Origin: an uncultured Christensenellaceae bacterium
Lineage (GTDB): Bacteria > Bacillota_A > Clostridia > Christensenellales > UBA3700
Reading direction: 5' to 3'
NCBI GenBank assembly: GCA_944381335.1
Contig: CALWKT010000058.1
Coordinates: 1 to 22,489 of the forward strand
DNA: 22,489 nucleotides
The translations under genes were made by a program, and so were the position numbers. Of this stretch, positions 1 to 8,241 are shown in pieces; the stretch's first letter is position 1, and each line of letters starts with the position of its first letter. The notes below the pieces were generated by a model, which made no database searches, was not told the origin of the DNA, and saw only the letters and a list, made by a program, of their open reading frames with translations.

Positions 1-3000
1 CCGTCAGCGAAATGTTGCCGCCGGTCGAATCTGCTCCGGCAAGAGCAAGCGCTCCCGCTCCGGATCCGGCAGTCTCGTCCTCGGCAAACATGCCGGAGAT
101 CGCATTCTCTATCTGATCGTAGAGGAATGCGGGCAGGTCGAAATTGTCCGCTTTGAACACGGGCAGGTTGAGCCCCAGCACTTCAAGCGCCGTGACGTCG
201 ATATAAAGGCTGCCGTTCCTGATGTAGAGAGCAAGCAGAGCCTGACCCGCTTTTACTATGCCGACCCCTTCTCCGCCGCCTGCCGTAGTGCCGAGAGCAA
301 GGTCCTGATTGGCTATTATTTCAAGCGCCATCACGCCGTCGACGTCGCTGCCGTCAACGCGCATCGCACTGTTGAATCTGATTGAAAGATCTATCGAAGG
401 CTCGCCGAAAGACACGATCAGAGAACTGTCTGCGGGAAGTCCGAGAGACGTGAGATCCACGAATTTGCCCACCAGTTCAAGGATGTTGTATTCTCCCGGA
501 GTGAAATCCACAGTCACGTCCGCTTCAAGAGAAACACCCTCAAGAAGGCCCATCAGATATTGTCTGAGATCTTCTCTCGAAGTGAATATGAGCACGCCGT
601 CGGACTGAGCGTAACGGGTATACTCGCTTGCCAGCGCCGAAAGCGACCAGCTTGCCATATAACTGCGGTAGACAGCCAGCGCCTTGAGCCCGTCCGTCAG
701 ATATGCGCGGAGATTTTCAGCGTCGTTCTCTCCCGTGGGCACGAACCCGTCGTCGCCGTACGCCTTGAGCAGGTCTGACGCAAAACCGTAATCTGTCGTT
801 TCGTCGTCTGTCTTTCCGATCGTCAGTCCGATGCCGAGTTCAAGCGCGTTTTCGCCTATCGTCGCGTTTACTTCCGCCTTGCCGTTCACAATGTCTATCG
901 AACCGCCTGCGGAAACGAAATCCACTTCTATGCCGAGCGCGGAGAGAATTGAACTTATCATCTCGCGCGTGATATCAATATTAATTACAGCGTCTTCTGC
1001 CGACACGCCTCCGAGCAGCGAGATCACGTCGATCGCCGCTCCGGAATCCCCCTCAGAGGGAGTTTCAGGCTCAACGGTCTCCCCGGGCTGAGATTCGCCG
1101 GACTGAGACCCTTCGCTGTCACCGTCCGAAGACGGATTGAGCAGATTTTCAAACAAGACGTTGAGATCTGCGTTCTGTATGCCGTCCACCGCGGAGTTCA
1201 CGGCGTCTTCTATCACAGATATAAGCCCGGTGTCCCTGATCAGGAAACTTCCGAAATCAGCTACGGTAACGATTATCGTTTCGCCGCATACGCGCGCGCT
1301 CAGTATCACGTTGCCGTCGCCTTCGGTCAGCACTACCGCGTATTCTCCTCTTTCCGCATTAAGCGCGATGAGAAGATCCGCCCTGCCGCTTTCTATCGTC
1401 ACGTCTATGTCGGTATCGGGGAGCCAGGTGGCAACAAACTGTTTCACGTACGCGCCGAGATCCGCCTGTTCGTCCGCACTGACTTCAAGCGAGATCCCCA
1501 CCGTCATCTTGCCCACCGTGCCCAGCAAAGCTTTGATCACGTTGGACTGCGCGTCCGCAAGATCTGCTGTGTCTTCCTTGATCTGCTGTTCTATCTGAGA
1601 CGACAAGCCGTTCACACCGATCATGAAACCGTCCTCTCCGACCGTGAGATTGAGACCTAAGCCGAGCGCGTCGTAACCTTCGCTCGCCGCAATGCCTGCG
1701 TTTGCCTGCACGCTGAGTCCCTGACCGTCAAGCGAAGCCGAAAGATCTGCACTGAGACCTTCGGGGAGCGTGAACTGAACGCCGAACGCGTTGAGCATCG
1801 CCGACAAAGTGGCAAGAGTAAGATTGAGTCTGAGAGAATCAGAGTTGAGAATTATACCGCTCGCCTCCGCAGTCACCTGAGACGCCAGCGTCAGAGGAGT
1901 TGCCGAGCCGTCGGCATTCAGGCGTGAAAGCGTCTGTTCTTCAGACGTTCCGAACAATCCGGAAACGTCGAATTTCAGCTCCGTATCAAGACCCGACATC
2001 AACGAGTCTATCACGGACGAAAGATCTATATTGGCTTTGACCGCCGGCAGGTTCACGCCGAAGAGCGATATGCCGGTCAGATCGATATATCCCGTGCCGT
2101 CCTGAGACAGATAAACCGCCAGCAGTTTTCCTGCCGGGAGTATCTTGTCGGCTCCCAGACAGAAATCCTCGTTGAGCGAGAGAACGATCGCCGCGGACAG
2201 GGTGTTTGTGGAAGGATCCACCGCGATGTCCGCCGTCAGTCTCGCGTCTACCGCGCTGTCTGCGGAAAGCGTCCACGGAGTCTGCACCCCGCCGGTATTG
2301 TCAAGACCGAACAGAGAAATTATATCCATCACGTTGTATTTGCCGCCGGCAAGCGTCAGACGCACGTTTGCGTCCAGCGAAATGCCGCCGAGCACTGATG
2401 CCACCAGTTCTTTGACCGAATAAGTATACTTGCTTTCGTCGCCCACCATCGCGCCGACGTAATCGGAAATGGAATCATATCCCTCGAACTCGGGAGATTT
2501 TCCTATCGAGAAGGAATCGCAAAGGACAGACGCGCTGATGCCGCCTTTCAGATCGGCGTCGATCGAAAGCGCGCTGAGTCCGTCGTCGTTGAGTTTTATT
2601 CCGAGATTGACTTCTCCGAAATCGGGGATCGTAGCCGTGGTGCCGATCGCGTTCAGGAACGACGCGATGAATTCGCCGTCCACGTTGAAATTTAGTATGC
2701 TGTAATTACCGTCGCCGTCCTGACCGTCCGTCACGCTGACCTTGTCGCCGTCCACGCCAAACACTCCGACAAGTACCTGAATGAAGTTGAGCACGCCGCC
2801 CGACACGTAATAGTTGCCCTCGCTGCCCGAAAGCGCGGTGACTCCGTTCTTGTCCAATCTGGCGTTGCCGTTCAACGCGCGGTCCTCGGTGAAGAAAGTG
2901 CTGTCGATCGCGTCGGTCACGACTTTTTTCACGCCGGAAATAAGCTGTGAAAGATCAACGCCGATCTTAACGCCCTTGCCGCCGTAAACGTTGCCGAGCA

Positions 3001-4375
3001 TTTTCGCTATGTCGACATAAAGATTCCCGTCCTTGTAGTAGGCGCCCATGAAGAGTTCGTCAGACCCGTCTGATTTAACCTCGTAAAGTTCGAGAACTAT
3101 GTAATTGTTGTCGCCCTGCCCGTCCTGAGCGATGTCAAGCGACGTCGCGAGATCAAGCCTGTAATTGAGCGCGCTCGAAAGCGTCAGCGCGCCTTGCGGT
3201 ATCGCGTTTGTGCCGGTGACCGCGTTTATGAACGCCCCGACGTCGGCGTCGTCGTTTTCAACCGAAAGATTCACGCTGAGATCTATGTTCCCCAGTGAGA
3301 TCGTCTGATAGCCCCTGAGGACTTCGGGTTCTACGGGTTGCACTTCGTCTGCGGAAACGAACCCGGCTTCCGCGGTGGAAAATTCAAAATATTTTTCTCC
3401 TCCGTATACGGCGTCCGAACTGACTGAAGCCAGTTTCCCCGTGGTGGAATTTACCGCAACGTCAAGGTTTATGTCTATATCGGGAAGAATTTCTTTGAAC
3501 CAGTTGATGAAGCCGGAGGTCTTGAGATTGAGCCCCGCTCCTTTGAGGATAGAATCGAGATTTATGAGGTTGAGCAAGCTTGCTATACCCTGCAAGCCGA
3601 TAGGGTTGATTTCTATATGGTAAACCGTGTTTACGCCGTCAGAAGTCGCGCTTGTCTTTGTAAACATCGTGAACAGCATTCCGAGCAGGGTTTCGAAATC
3701 CATGCCGGCAAGACTTATGCCTCCTACGAGATTGCCGAGGACTTCAGGCACTCTTACCGCCGTACTGATGATGTAATTCATGTCGAAGTCTTCAAGCGCA
3801 ACTCCGCCGAGATCGGGCGACCAGACATAAAGAACTTCGTCCATAACGTAAACGCCCAGCGTTCTTTCTCCCGCTCCGTCGGTAATTTCAAGACCGAGCG
3901 TATAATCTTCTTCGTCGCTGACGAGCGCTTTCAGCGCAATGCCGGTCGCGTTTCCGTCCGCGTCCGTGCCCGTGCCGGCAAACGTAAAGCCGAACGCGCC
4001 GCCGTCATTACTCACCGCCGCAAGGATCGCTTTGAGCGCGCCGACCGTGGTGCTTGCCGAAGAATCCAGCCATACCGCCTTCAGAGTCGCGTCCTTTGTC
4101 GGGACGTACTCTGTGGTATACATTGAAGTTCCGTCGCTCCAGCCGCAGAAAGTGTAACCGCTTTTGATCGGAGAATATTTCGTCAGATCGACCTTTTCTC
4201 CTGCATTTACACTTACGGTATAAGTTCCGACCTCGCCCATCATTCCTCCGTCACAGTCAAGAGTGACGGAAAAAGACACCGTCTCGTCGTCACACGCCGT
4301 CAAAGCGACCGCCAGAACGACAACAGCGACGAATACGATAAGCGCGAGCGCCGATATTTTTCTGTTTCTGCTCAT
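1..4375 (-). CDS. Giant repeat-containing surface lipoprotein with N-terminal InlB-type repeat (3' end outside window)
   Basis: The reading frame is open from an ATG at 4375 to the left edge of the window, giving at least 1458 residues with no stop. The start is preceded by the ribosome binding site GAGAGGTGA. Residues 1-28 form a lipoprotein signal: a charged start (SRNRK), a hydrophobic stretch and the lipobox LTAC with lipidated Cys28. Residues about 33-102 resemble an InlB/Listeria-Bacteroides beta-grasp repeat, with the motif GYTFCGW at 73-79. The rest is a chain of divergent repeats; a strand motif such as LYVDIAKML or LYIDVTALEVLG recurs near residues 172, 442, 749, 1021 and 1377. A Ser/Glu/Gly/Pro-rich linker lies near residues 1080-1119. 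The protein is presumably anchored to the outer face of the membrane. The repeats recall the LolA/LppX-like beta folds of other Gram-positive lipoproteins, but that is inference, and no catalytic motif is visible. Transcription is probably from the promoter at 4454-4482. Confidence 0.88.
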   Translation of the reverse strand, partial: MSRNRKISALALIVFVAVVVLAVALTACDDETVSFSVTLDCDGGMMGEVGTYTVSVNAGEKVDLTKYSPIKSGYTFCGWSDGTSMYTTEYVPTKDATLKAVWLDSSASTTVGALKAILAAVSNDGGAFGFTFAGTGTDADGNATGIALKALVSDEEDYTLGLEITDGAGERTLGVYVMDEVLYVWSPDLGGVALEDFDMNYIISTAVRVPEVLGNLVGGISLAGMDFETLLGMLFTMFTKTSATSDGVNTVYHIEINPIGLQGIASLLNLINLDSILKGAGLNLKTSGFINWFKEILPDIDINLDVAVNSTTGKLASVSSDAVYGGEKYFEFSTAEAGFVSADEVQPVEPEVLRGYQTISLGNIDLSVNLSVENDDADVGAFINAVTGTNAIPQGALTLSSALNYRLDLATSLDIAQDGQGDNNYIVLELYEVKSDGSDELFMGAYYKDGNLYVDIAKMLGNVYGGKGVKIGVDLSQLISGVKKVVTDAIDSTFFTEDRALNGNARLDKNGVTALSGSEGNYYVSGGVLNFIQVLVGVFGVDGDKVSVTDGQDGDGNYSILNFNVDGEFIASFLNAIGTTATIPDFGEVNLGIKLNDDGLSALSIDADLKGGISASVLCDSFSIGKSPEFEGYDSISDYVGAMVGDESKYTYSVKELVASVLGGISLDANVRLTLAGGKYNVMDIISLFGLDNTGGVQTPWTLSADSAVDARLTADIAVDPSTNTLSAAIVLSLNEDFCLGADKILPAGKLLAVYLSQDGTGYIDLTGISLFGVNLPAVKANIDLSSVIDSLMSGLDTELKFDVSGLFGTSEEQTLSRLNADGSATPLTLASQVTAEASGIILNSDSLRLNLTLATLSAMLNAFGVQFTLPEGLSADLSASLDGQGLSVQANAGIAASEGYDALGLGLNLTVGEDGFMIGVNGLSSQIEQQIKEDTADLADAQSNVIKALLGTVGKMTVGISLEVSADEQADLGAYVKQFVATWLPDTDIDVTIESGRADLLIALNAERGEYAVVLTEGDGNVILSARVCGETIIVTVADFGSFLIRDTGLISVIEDAVNSAVDGIQNADLNVLFENLLNPSSDGDSEGSQSGESQPGETVEPETPSEGDSGAAIDVISLLGGVSAEDAVINIDITREMISSILSALGIEVDFVSAGGSIDIVNGKAEVNATIGENALELGIGLTIGKTDDETTDYGFASDLLKAYGDDGFVPTGENDAENLRAYLTDGLKALAVYRSYMASWSLSALASEYTRYAQSDGVLIFTSREDLRQYLMGLLEGVSLEADVTVDFTPGEYNILELVGKFVDLTSLGLPADSSLIVSFGEPSIDLSIRFNSAMRVDGSDVDGVMALEIIANQDLALGTTAGGGEGVGIVKAGQALLALYIRNGSLYIDVTALEVLGLNLPVFKADNFDLPAFLYDQIENAISGMFAEDETAGSGAGALALAGADSTGGNISLT

Positions 4376-4399
4376 AAATTCACCTCTCATCAAAAGGTT

Positions 4400-4415
4400 G
4401 CGCCTTGACCGGCGC
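4400..4415 (-). other. Small GC hairpin in the lipoprotein mRNA leader
   Basis: GCGCC at 4400-4404 pairs with GGCGC at 4411-4415 around a 6-base loop. It lies in the predicted leader of the giant lipoprotein, 25 bases before its start. On the minus strand a short AACCTTTT run follows it. It may be a stabilising or attenuating structure, but a 5-base stem is too little to assign a role. Confidence 0.3.
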
Positions 4416-4453
4416 ATGCGTATACGTGCACACGCGTAAAAGCATATATAATG

Positions 4454-4482
4454 ATTGTAACATTAAATTTTATTATTTACAA
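4454..4482 (-). promoter_or_regulatory. Sigma-A type promoter of the giant lipoprotein gene
   Basis: On the minus strand TTGTAA (4482-4477) and TACAAT (4459-4454) are 17 bases apart. Both boxes are close to the vegetative consensus. The distance to the ATG at 4375 predicts a leader of about 70 bases. Confidence 0.65.
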
Positions 4483-4748
4483 ATGTTTATTCACGGCAAA
4501 TTTACGCGAAACCGCTTGATTTTGTCAAAATTATTCTGTTTCACATCGCAATTTAACAAATCGTTTTAATCTGAAATATGCAAATGGAAAACCGTAACGT
4601 CCATAAATTCTTGCTTAAGACAAAAAGCCGGATTCTCTCTTCTCTGCGCGCAAAACGCCCTTTAGCGTAAAAAACCGCTCAGCCGGGCTGATTTTGTCCG
4701 CGCTGTTTTTTTATTTAATACACAAAACGGGGACTCACTGTTCCGTTT

Positions 4749-4772
4749 CTTACATGTTATTTACAATGTAAG
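4749..4772. repeat. Inverted repeat CTTACAT-N10-ATGTAAG
   Basis: A perfect 7-base inverted repeat with a 10-base spacer sits alone in the AT-rich gap, about 270 bases upstream of the lipoprotein -35 box. The spacing would suit a dimeric regulator, but no adjacent start codon or regulator gene supports this. Confidence 0.35.
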
Positions 4773-5030
4773 TTCTTTAATTTTCGCCCCGAGTGTTGAA
4801 TAAATATTCAAATTTGTTAATAAATATTTTTAATTGTAAAATTTTTCCGAATAGTCGGGAAAAGAAGACTTACCACGTTTCTTTCTTTACTTCCCGCGAC
4901 CGGTTTTGCGTTTCAGACAACCGCCCGGCAAACAAAAAATAACGGGAAGCACAAAACACGCAAGCCGCATGCATTTTAATGCAACAAGGCGCGACGCTTT
5001 ATGCTTTGTTCGCATTGCTCCTCTTTACCT

Positions 5031-5064
5031 AAAAAAAGGGAAGCTTCGCAGGAGCGTAGCTTCC
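5031..5064 (-). terminator. Rho-independent terminator of the CoA-transferase gene
   Basis: GGAAGCT (5039-5045) pairs with AGCTTCC (5058-5064). The stem continues after one mismatch with CGC/GCG and has a 4-base loop. On the minus strand it is followed by seven T (5037-5031). It lies 34 bases past the stop codon at 5098. Confidence 0.85.
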
Positions 5065-5097
5065 TCTCGTTCTATATCTGCACAGTCTGCACTTGTC

Positions 5098-6405
5098 TCA
5101 GATCAGCCCCAGCTTTCTTGCTTCGACACGAAGCTGTTCTCTGAACATAGGATGAGCGACCGAAATGATCTTTTCCACTCTCTCTCTGATGTTTGTGCCC
5201 CTCAACGACACGACGCCGTATTCGGTAGCGAGGAAATCTATGTCGTTTCTCGAAAGCGAAACCGCCGCGCCGGCTTTCAGCTGACAGACTATCTTGGATT
5301 TCTCCTCTCTCTCGCCGGTATGGTGATTCTTGACCATCGCGGTGGAGTACAGCACGATAAAAGATTTTCCGTTTTTGGACATCTGCGCGCCGATCGCAGT
5401 ATCCGCCTGACCGCCCGTGCCGCTGAACTGTCTGGAGCCGAGAGACTCGCTGCAGCACTGACCCGTGAGGTCGACTTCAAGAGTCGTATTTACGGATATC
5501 TGATTGTCGTTCTGCGCGATCACGTACGGATCGTTGACCTCGGCACAATTCCTGACCTCTATGCCGATGTTGTCGTCCATAAACTCGTAAAGCCTTTTTT
5601 TGCCCAGCGCGAACGCGGTGACGACCTTGCCCTTGTTTCTCTGCTTTCTGCTGCCGTTGACGACGCCGGCTTCTATCAGATCGACCATGCCGGTCGTCAG
5701 CATTTCGGTATGTATGCCCAGGTCGTGTTTGCTCATAAGCGCCTGAGCGAAAGCGTTGGGGATGCCGCCTATGCCCAGCTGTATGCAGTCTCCGTCGTTG
5801 ACGTAATCGGCGACAAGCTTGCCTATCTTCCTGTCTTTTTCGTTGGGTTCAACGTCGGGGATCTCAGGCAGTTCGTAATCCGTTTCCAGGATATAATCGA
5901 CCTGCGACACGTGCAGATCGCAGTCTCCGAAAACGCGCGGCACGTGCGGGTTCACCTCAACGATGACCAGATCAGCCGCCTCTATCATAGCCTTTTCGTA
6001 GACGTTGGACAAGCCTATCGACATATAGCCGTGCTTGTCCGGCATACTCGCGTTGACGACTACGATGTCGGGGTGAGCCGCCCACAGTCTTTTGCTTGCG
6101 GCGAGGTGCAGATGATTGGGTATGAACGCAAGATTGCCCTGAGCATGATCCTTGCGCTGTTTTGCAGAATAAAACCAGCTCTCTATTTTAAACGAATCCG
6201 AATACTCTGCCTTGGTATATTCGTATTCGCTGACGGACAGGCAGGTCGTGACCTTGACGTTTCTGACTTTGTCCGCTATCGTATGGAGCGAACTGAGAAA
6301 AGCGTATGCCTCCGCCGCGCCCAGACCGGTGACTATATTGCACCCGTCCTTGACAAGTGAAAGCGCCTTGTTGAGGTCTATGACCTTTGAGCTGTAATCA
6401 TACAT
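5098..6405 (-). CDS. Acetyl-CoA hydrolase/transferase family CoA-transferase (4-hydroxybutyrate or butyryl-CoA:acetate type)
   Basis: The 435-residue protein matches full-length family-I CoA-transferases in length and motifs. It shows GIGGIPNAFA at 211-220 in the nucleotide/CoA-binding region, HTEMLTTGM at 232-240 with Glu234 as the expected covalent nucleophile, and GTGGQADTAIGA at 329-340. Members move CoA between an acyl-CoA and a carboxylate such as acetate in the cytoplasm, typically in butyrate, 4-hydroxybutyrate or succinate fermentation. The acyl substrate cannot be fixed by eye; 4-hydroxybutyrate and butyryl-CoA enzymes are very similar. The start at 6405 has the ribosome binding site AAGGGG. 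The gene is a single transcription unit with its own promoter (6454-6481) and terminator (5031-5064), and no other fermentation genes flank it. Confidence 0.9.
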   Translation of the reverse strand: MYDYSSKVIDLNKALSLVKDGCNIVTGLGAAEAYAFLSSLHTIADKVRNVKVTTCLSVSEYEYTKAEYSDSFKIESWFYSAKQRKDHAQGNLAFIPNHLHLAASKRLWAAHPDIVVVNASMPDKHGYMSIGLSNVYEKAMIEAADLVIVEVNPHVPRVFGDCDLHVSQVDYILETDYELPEIPDVEPNEKDRKIGKLVADYVNDGDCIQLGIGGIPNAFAQALMSKHDLGIHTEMLTTGMVDLIEAGVVNGSRKQRNKGKVVTAFALGKKRLYEFMDDNIGIEVRNCAEVNDPYVIAQNDNQISVNTTLEVDLTGQCCSESLGSRQFSGTGGQADTAIGAQMSKNGKSFIVLYSTAMVKNHHTGEREEKSKIVCQLKAGAAVSLSRNDIDFLATEYGVVSLRGTNIRERVEKIISVAHPMFREQLRVEARKLGLI

Positions 6406-6453
6406 AACTTTATCCCCTTGTTCTTATCTTGTTATAATTGTGCCTTAAATGCT

Positions 6454-6481
6454 TTTATATTTCAAGCGTTTTTTCGTTCAA
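6454..6481 (-). promoter_or_regulatory. Probable promoter of the CoA-transferase gene
   Basis: On the minus strand TTGAAC (6481-6476) and TATAAA (6459-6454) are 16 bases apart. Both boxes overlap the 11-base direct repeat at 6461-6487, which suggests regulation of this promoter. Confidence 0.5.
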
Positions 6482-6487
6482 GCGTTT
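6461..6487. repeat. Tandem 11-base direct repeat over the CoA-transferase promoter
   Basis: TTCAAGCGTTT occurs at 6461-6471 and again at 6477-6487, a period of 16 bases. The copies cover the -35 box and the spacer of the predicted promoter. Repeated sites of this kind often bind an activator or repressor. No regulator is encoded directly beside the gene. Confidence 0.55.
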
Positions 6488-6495
6488 AAAAATAT

Positions 6496-6528
6496 ACAAA
6501 AAGCCCCCGTTTGATTGAAAACGGGGGC
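6496..6528 (-). terminator. Rho-independent terminator of degV
   Basis: GCCCCCGTTT (6503-6512) pairs perfectly with AAACGGGGGC (6519-6528) around a 6-base loop. A T-rich tract follows on the minus strand. It lies 16 bases past the degV stop codon. Confidence 0.92.
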
Positions 6529-6543
6529 AAAAACCGTCTATTT

Positions 6544-7431
6544 TCAGTCTGTCGAAGTGTCGTTCTTTTCCACTTTGTCGCTTCCGAGGAAGAACAGCGC
6601 AACGACGCCTGCTCCTGCGTGAGCGCCGATGACCGGTCCGATGTAGTCAATGACCATACAGTCAAGACCGAATCTCTTTTCAATTTCGTTCTTGACGTAA
6701 ACCGCGTCTTCGTAGCAATCGCCGTGACCTATGAATATCTTTTTCTGCTCGCTTGCCGGAAGCATCTTTTCTTCCATCTTGTCGACAAGCGCCTTGAGCG
6801 ACTTTTTGCGGGAAACGACCTTGCCGATCGGGATGAGTTTGCCTTTGGAATTGACGAAAAGCACGGGCTTGATGTTGGCGAGAGAACCGATGAACGCCGC
6901 AGTCTTGGTAACTCTGCCCAATCTTGCCAGATGCTTGAGATCGTCCACCGTGAAATAGGAGCACAGGTGCGTCTGAGTTTCTTCAACGTACTTGCAAAGT
7001 TCTTCAAACGAAGCGCCTTCTGCCCTCTTCTTCAGCGTGTACCATACGAGCAGACCTTCGCCCATGCTCGCGTTGTAGCTGTCCACCGCCGCGAGTTTGC
7101 AGGACGGATATTTTTCATGGAGTTCTTTGAAAACGCGCACCGCGTTGTCGTACGTACCGGAAAGTCCGGACGAGAATACAACGTAAAGCACGTCTTTTCC
7201 TTCTTTCAGGAGAGGCTCGACGTACTTTAAAATCGTCGCCTCGTCAACCATACGCGTATTCGTCTTTCTCCCGGCGCGCATAAAGTCGTAGAATTCTTTT
7301 GCAGAAAGGTTTTTGGTCTCTCCGTCAAAGTCTTCGTCGTCGAGCATAAAGCCCATCGGAAGAACGGTGAAATCCTTTTCGTAAAACTGTTTGGGGAAGT
7401 CGGTCGTTGCGTCAGTTACGATATGAATCAT
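6544..7431 (-). CDS. DegV family fatty-acid-binding protein (FakB-like)
   Basis: The 295-residue product has usual DegV length and motifs: TDATTD at 6-11 in place of the common TDSTSD, SSGLSGTY at 87-94, DLKHLARLGRV at 164-174, and GPVIGAHAGAG at 265-275. DegV/FakB proteins bind a single fatty acid in the cytoplasm; FakB members present it to the kinase FakA so exogenous fatty acids enter phospholipid synthesis. No fakA is seen here, so the partner must be elsewhere. I chose the ATG at 7431 because GGAGG lies five bases upstream. The frame stays open 46 codons further upstream, but that part reads through the AT-rich intergenic region. The gene diverges from the TetR-type regulator, which may control it. 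Confidence 0.92.
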   Translation of the reverse strand: MIHIVTDATTDFPKQFYEKDFTVLPMGFMLDDEDFDGETKNLSAKEFYDFMRAGRKTNTRMVDEATILKYVEPLLKEGKDVLYVVFSSGLSGTYDNAVRVFKELHEKYPSCKLAAVDSYNASMGEGLLVWYTLKKRAEGASFEELCKYVEETQTHLCSYFTVDDLKHLARLGRVTKTAAFIGSLANIKPVLFVNSKGKLIPIGKVVSRKKSLKALVDKMEEKMLPASEQKKIFIGHGDCYEDAVYVKNEIEKRFGLDCMVIDYIGPVIGAHAGAGVVALFFLGSDKVEKNDTSTD

Positions 7432-7448
7432 ATTGCCTCCTAAATATA

Positions 7449-7464
7449 TGTCAAATAATAGACA
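7449..7464. promoter_or_regulatory. Short inverted repeat TGTC-N8-GACA upstream of degV
   Basis: TGTC (7449-7452) and GACA (7461-7464) flank an AT-rich 8-base core 18 bases before the degV start. The arms are only four bases, so this could be chance. Confidence 0.2.
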
Positions 7465-7513
7465 AGTGTAAATTTTTAATCTATAATAATTATAGAACAA
7501 AAATGCGCATACG

Positions 7514-7529
7514 GCGTAATATTTTACGC
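7514..7529. promoter_or_regulatory. 16-base palindrome between degV and the TetR-type gene, candidate operator
   Basis: GCGTAA (7514-7519), TATT, TTACGC (7524-7529) form a perfect palindrome in the divergent intergenic region. TetR-family regulators usually bind palindromes of about this size beside their own gene, so this is the best candidate for the adjacent regulator's site. I found no clean -35/-10 pair to place it against. Confidence 0.45.
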
Positions 7530-7603
7530 ATATAAAACTCGGTTTATTGCTCACTACCGTACAAAACAACGCTTTTTGTCAATTTTTTAACAAGGAGTCT
7601 TTT

Positions 7604-8158
7604 ATGCCAAAGGACAGAAGAATAAGAAAGACGCAAAGGGCTATAATCACCGCGACCGTTCAGCTTCTGAATACGGTGCCGATCAGCAAGCTTTCAATAA
7701 AGGAGATATGCTCTCTCGCGGACGTCAGCCGCAGCACTTTTTATCTGCATTACTACGACGCGACAGACGTTATCGAACAGGTCCACAACGACATTATTGC
7801 CAACATAACGAGCGTGCTGGACAAGTTTGATTTCGCAACGATACTGACAAATCCGGAGCCTTTTCTTAAACACGTATTCGATTTTCTGCAAAAGGACCTC
7901 GACCTTTACATCAATCTGCTTCAGAACAATTTCCATTCCGATTTCCGCAGAAAGCTGAAAGGACTGCTCGAAAACAAGATACTGCAGGAAAATTCATACC
8001 GCTACCGCGACAGGACTATGTTTGAATACTCGGTATGCTTCCTTATCTCCGGACTTGTCGAGACTATATGCGACAATCTCCAGGACATAGGCACGCCCAA
8101 GGCAAATTATCTGCTTCAGTCGCTGACCAACCATATCAAAGGCGGCTTTCAGGTCTGA
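7604..8158 (+). CDS. TetR/AcrR family transcriptional regulator
   Basis: The product is 184 residues, typical of the family. Residues about 8-55 form the DNA-binding domain. The helix-turn-helix is at 33-53, with the family pattern ADVSRSTFYLHY at 39-50. The rest is a helical ligand-binding and dimerisation domain that cannot be tied to a ligand by eye. The ATG at 7604 is chosen because AAGGAG (7592-7597) precedes it; an in-frame start 19 codons upstream has no such signal. The gene diverges from degV across a 172-base gap holding the palindrome at 7514-7529, so it probably controls itself and degV. A link to the GPH transporter gene facing it is less likely because a bidirectional terminator separates them. 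Confidence 0.9.
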   Translation: MPKDRRIRKTQRAIITATVQLLNTVPISKLSIKEICSLADVSRSTFYLHYYDATDVIEQVHNDIIANITSVLDKFDFATILTNPEPFLKHVFDFLQKDLDLYINLLQNNFHSDFRRKLKGLLENKILQENSYRYRDRTMFEYSVCFLISGLVETICDNLQDIGTPKANYLLQSLTNHIKGGFQV

Positions 8159-8164
8159 AAAGCT

Positions 8165-8206
8165 CAACAAAAAAAAGAAAAGACGCTGCAAAAGCGTCTT
8201 TTTTAA
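8165..8206. terminator. Bidirectional terminator between the converging TetR-type and GPH transporter genes
   Basis: AAAAGACGCT (8178-8187) pairs with AGCGTCTTTT (8193-8202) around a 5-base loop. A T run follows on the plus strand and an A run precedes it, giving a T run on the minus strand. It therefore serves both converging genes. Confidence 0.9.
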
Positions 8207-8241
8207 TACCCTGCGCAAGTATTTGCGTTTATCTGAAAATG

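Larger units (their letters stand above)
4376..5030. other. Long AT-rich intergenic region without a recognisable gene
   Basis: No frame in this stretch has a plausible start with a ribosome binding site or any recognisable protein. The segment from about 4440 to 4870 is strongly AT-rich compared with the flanking genes. Its left end holds the lipoprotein promoter and leader. An inverted repeat, CTTACAT (4749-4755) and ATGTAAG (4766-4772), separated by 10 bases, is the only other clear structure. A small RNA or a regulatory region is possible, but I cannot support either. Confidence 0.5.

Noticed and set aside
3617..4126. Open frame of 169 codons on the plus strand within the giant lipoprotein gene
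   Set aside because: The opposite strand carries a continuous lipoprotein frame with lipobox and repeats; this frame has a highly basic composition typical of an antisense shadow.
4906..6360. Long open frame of 484 codons on the plus strand
   Set aside because: It lies opposite the CoA-transferase gene, has no recognisable motif or ribosome binding site and is rich in Arg, His and Val as antisense frames of this base composition are.
7432..7569. Longer N-terminus for the DegV protein
   Set aside because: The extra 46 residues come from the AT-rich intergenic region and no ribosome binding site precedes them, whereas GGAGG sits directly before 7431.
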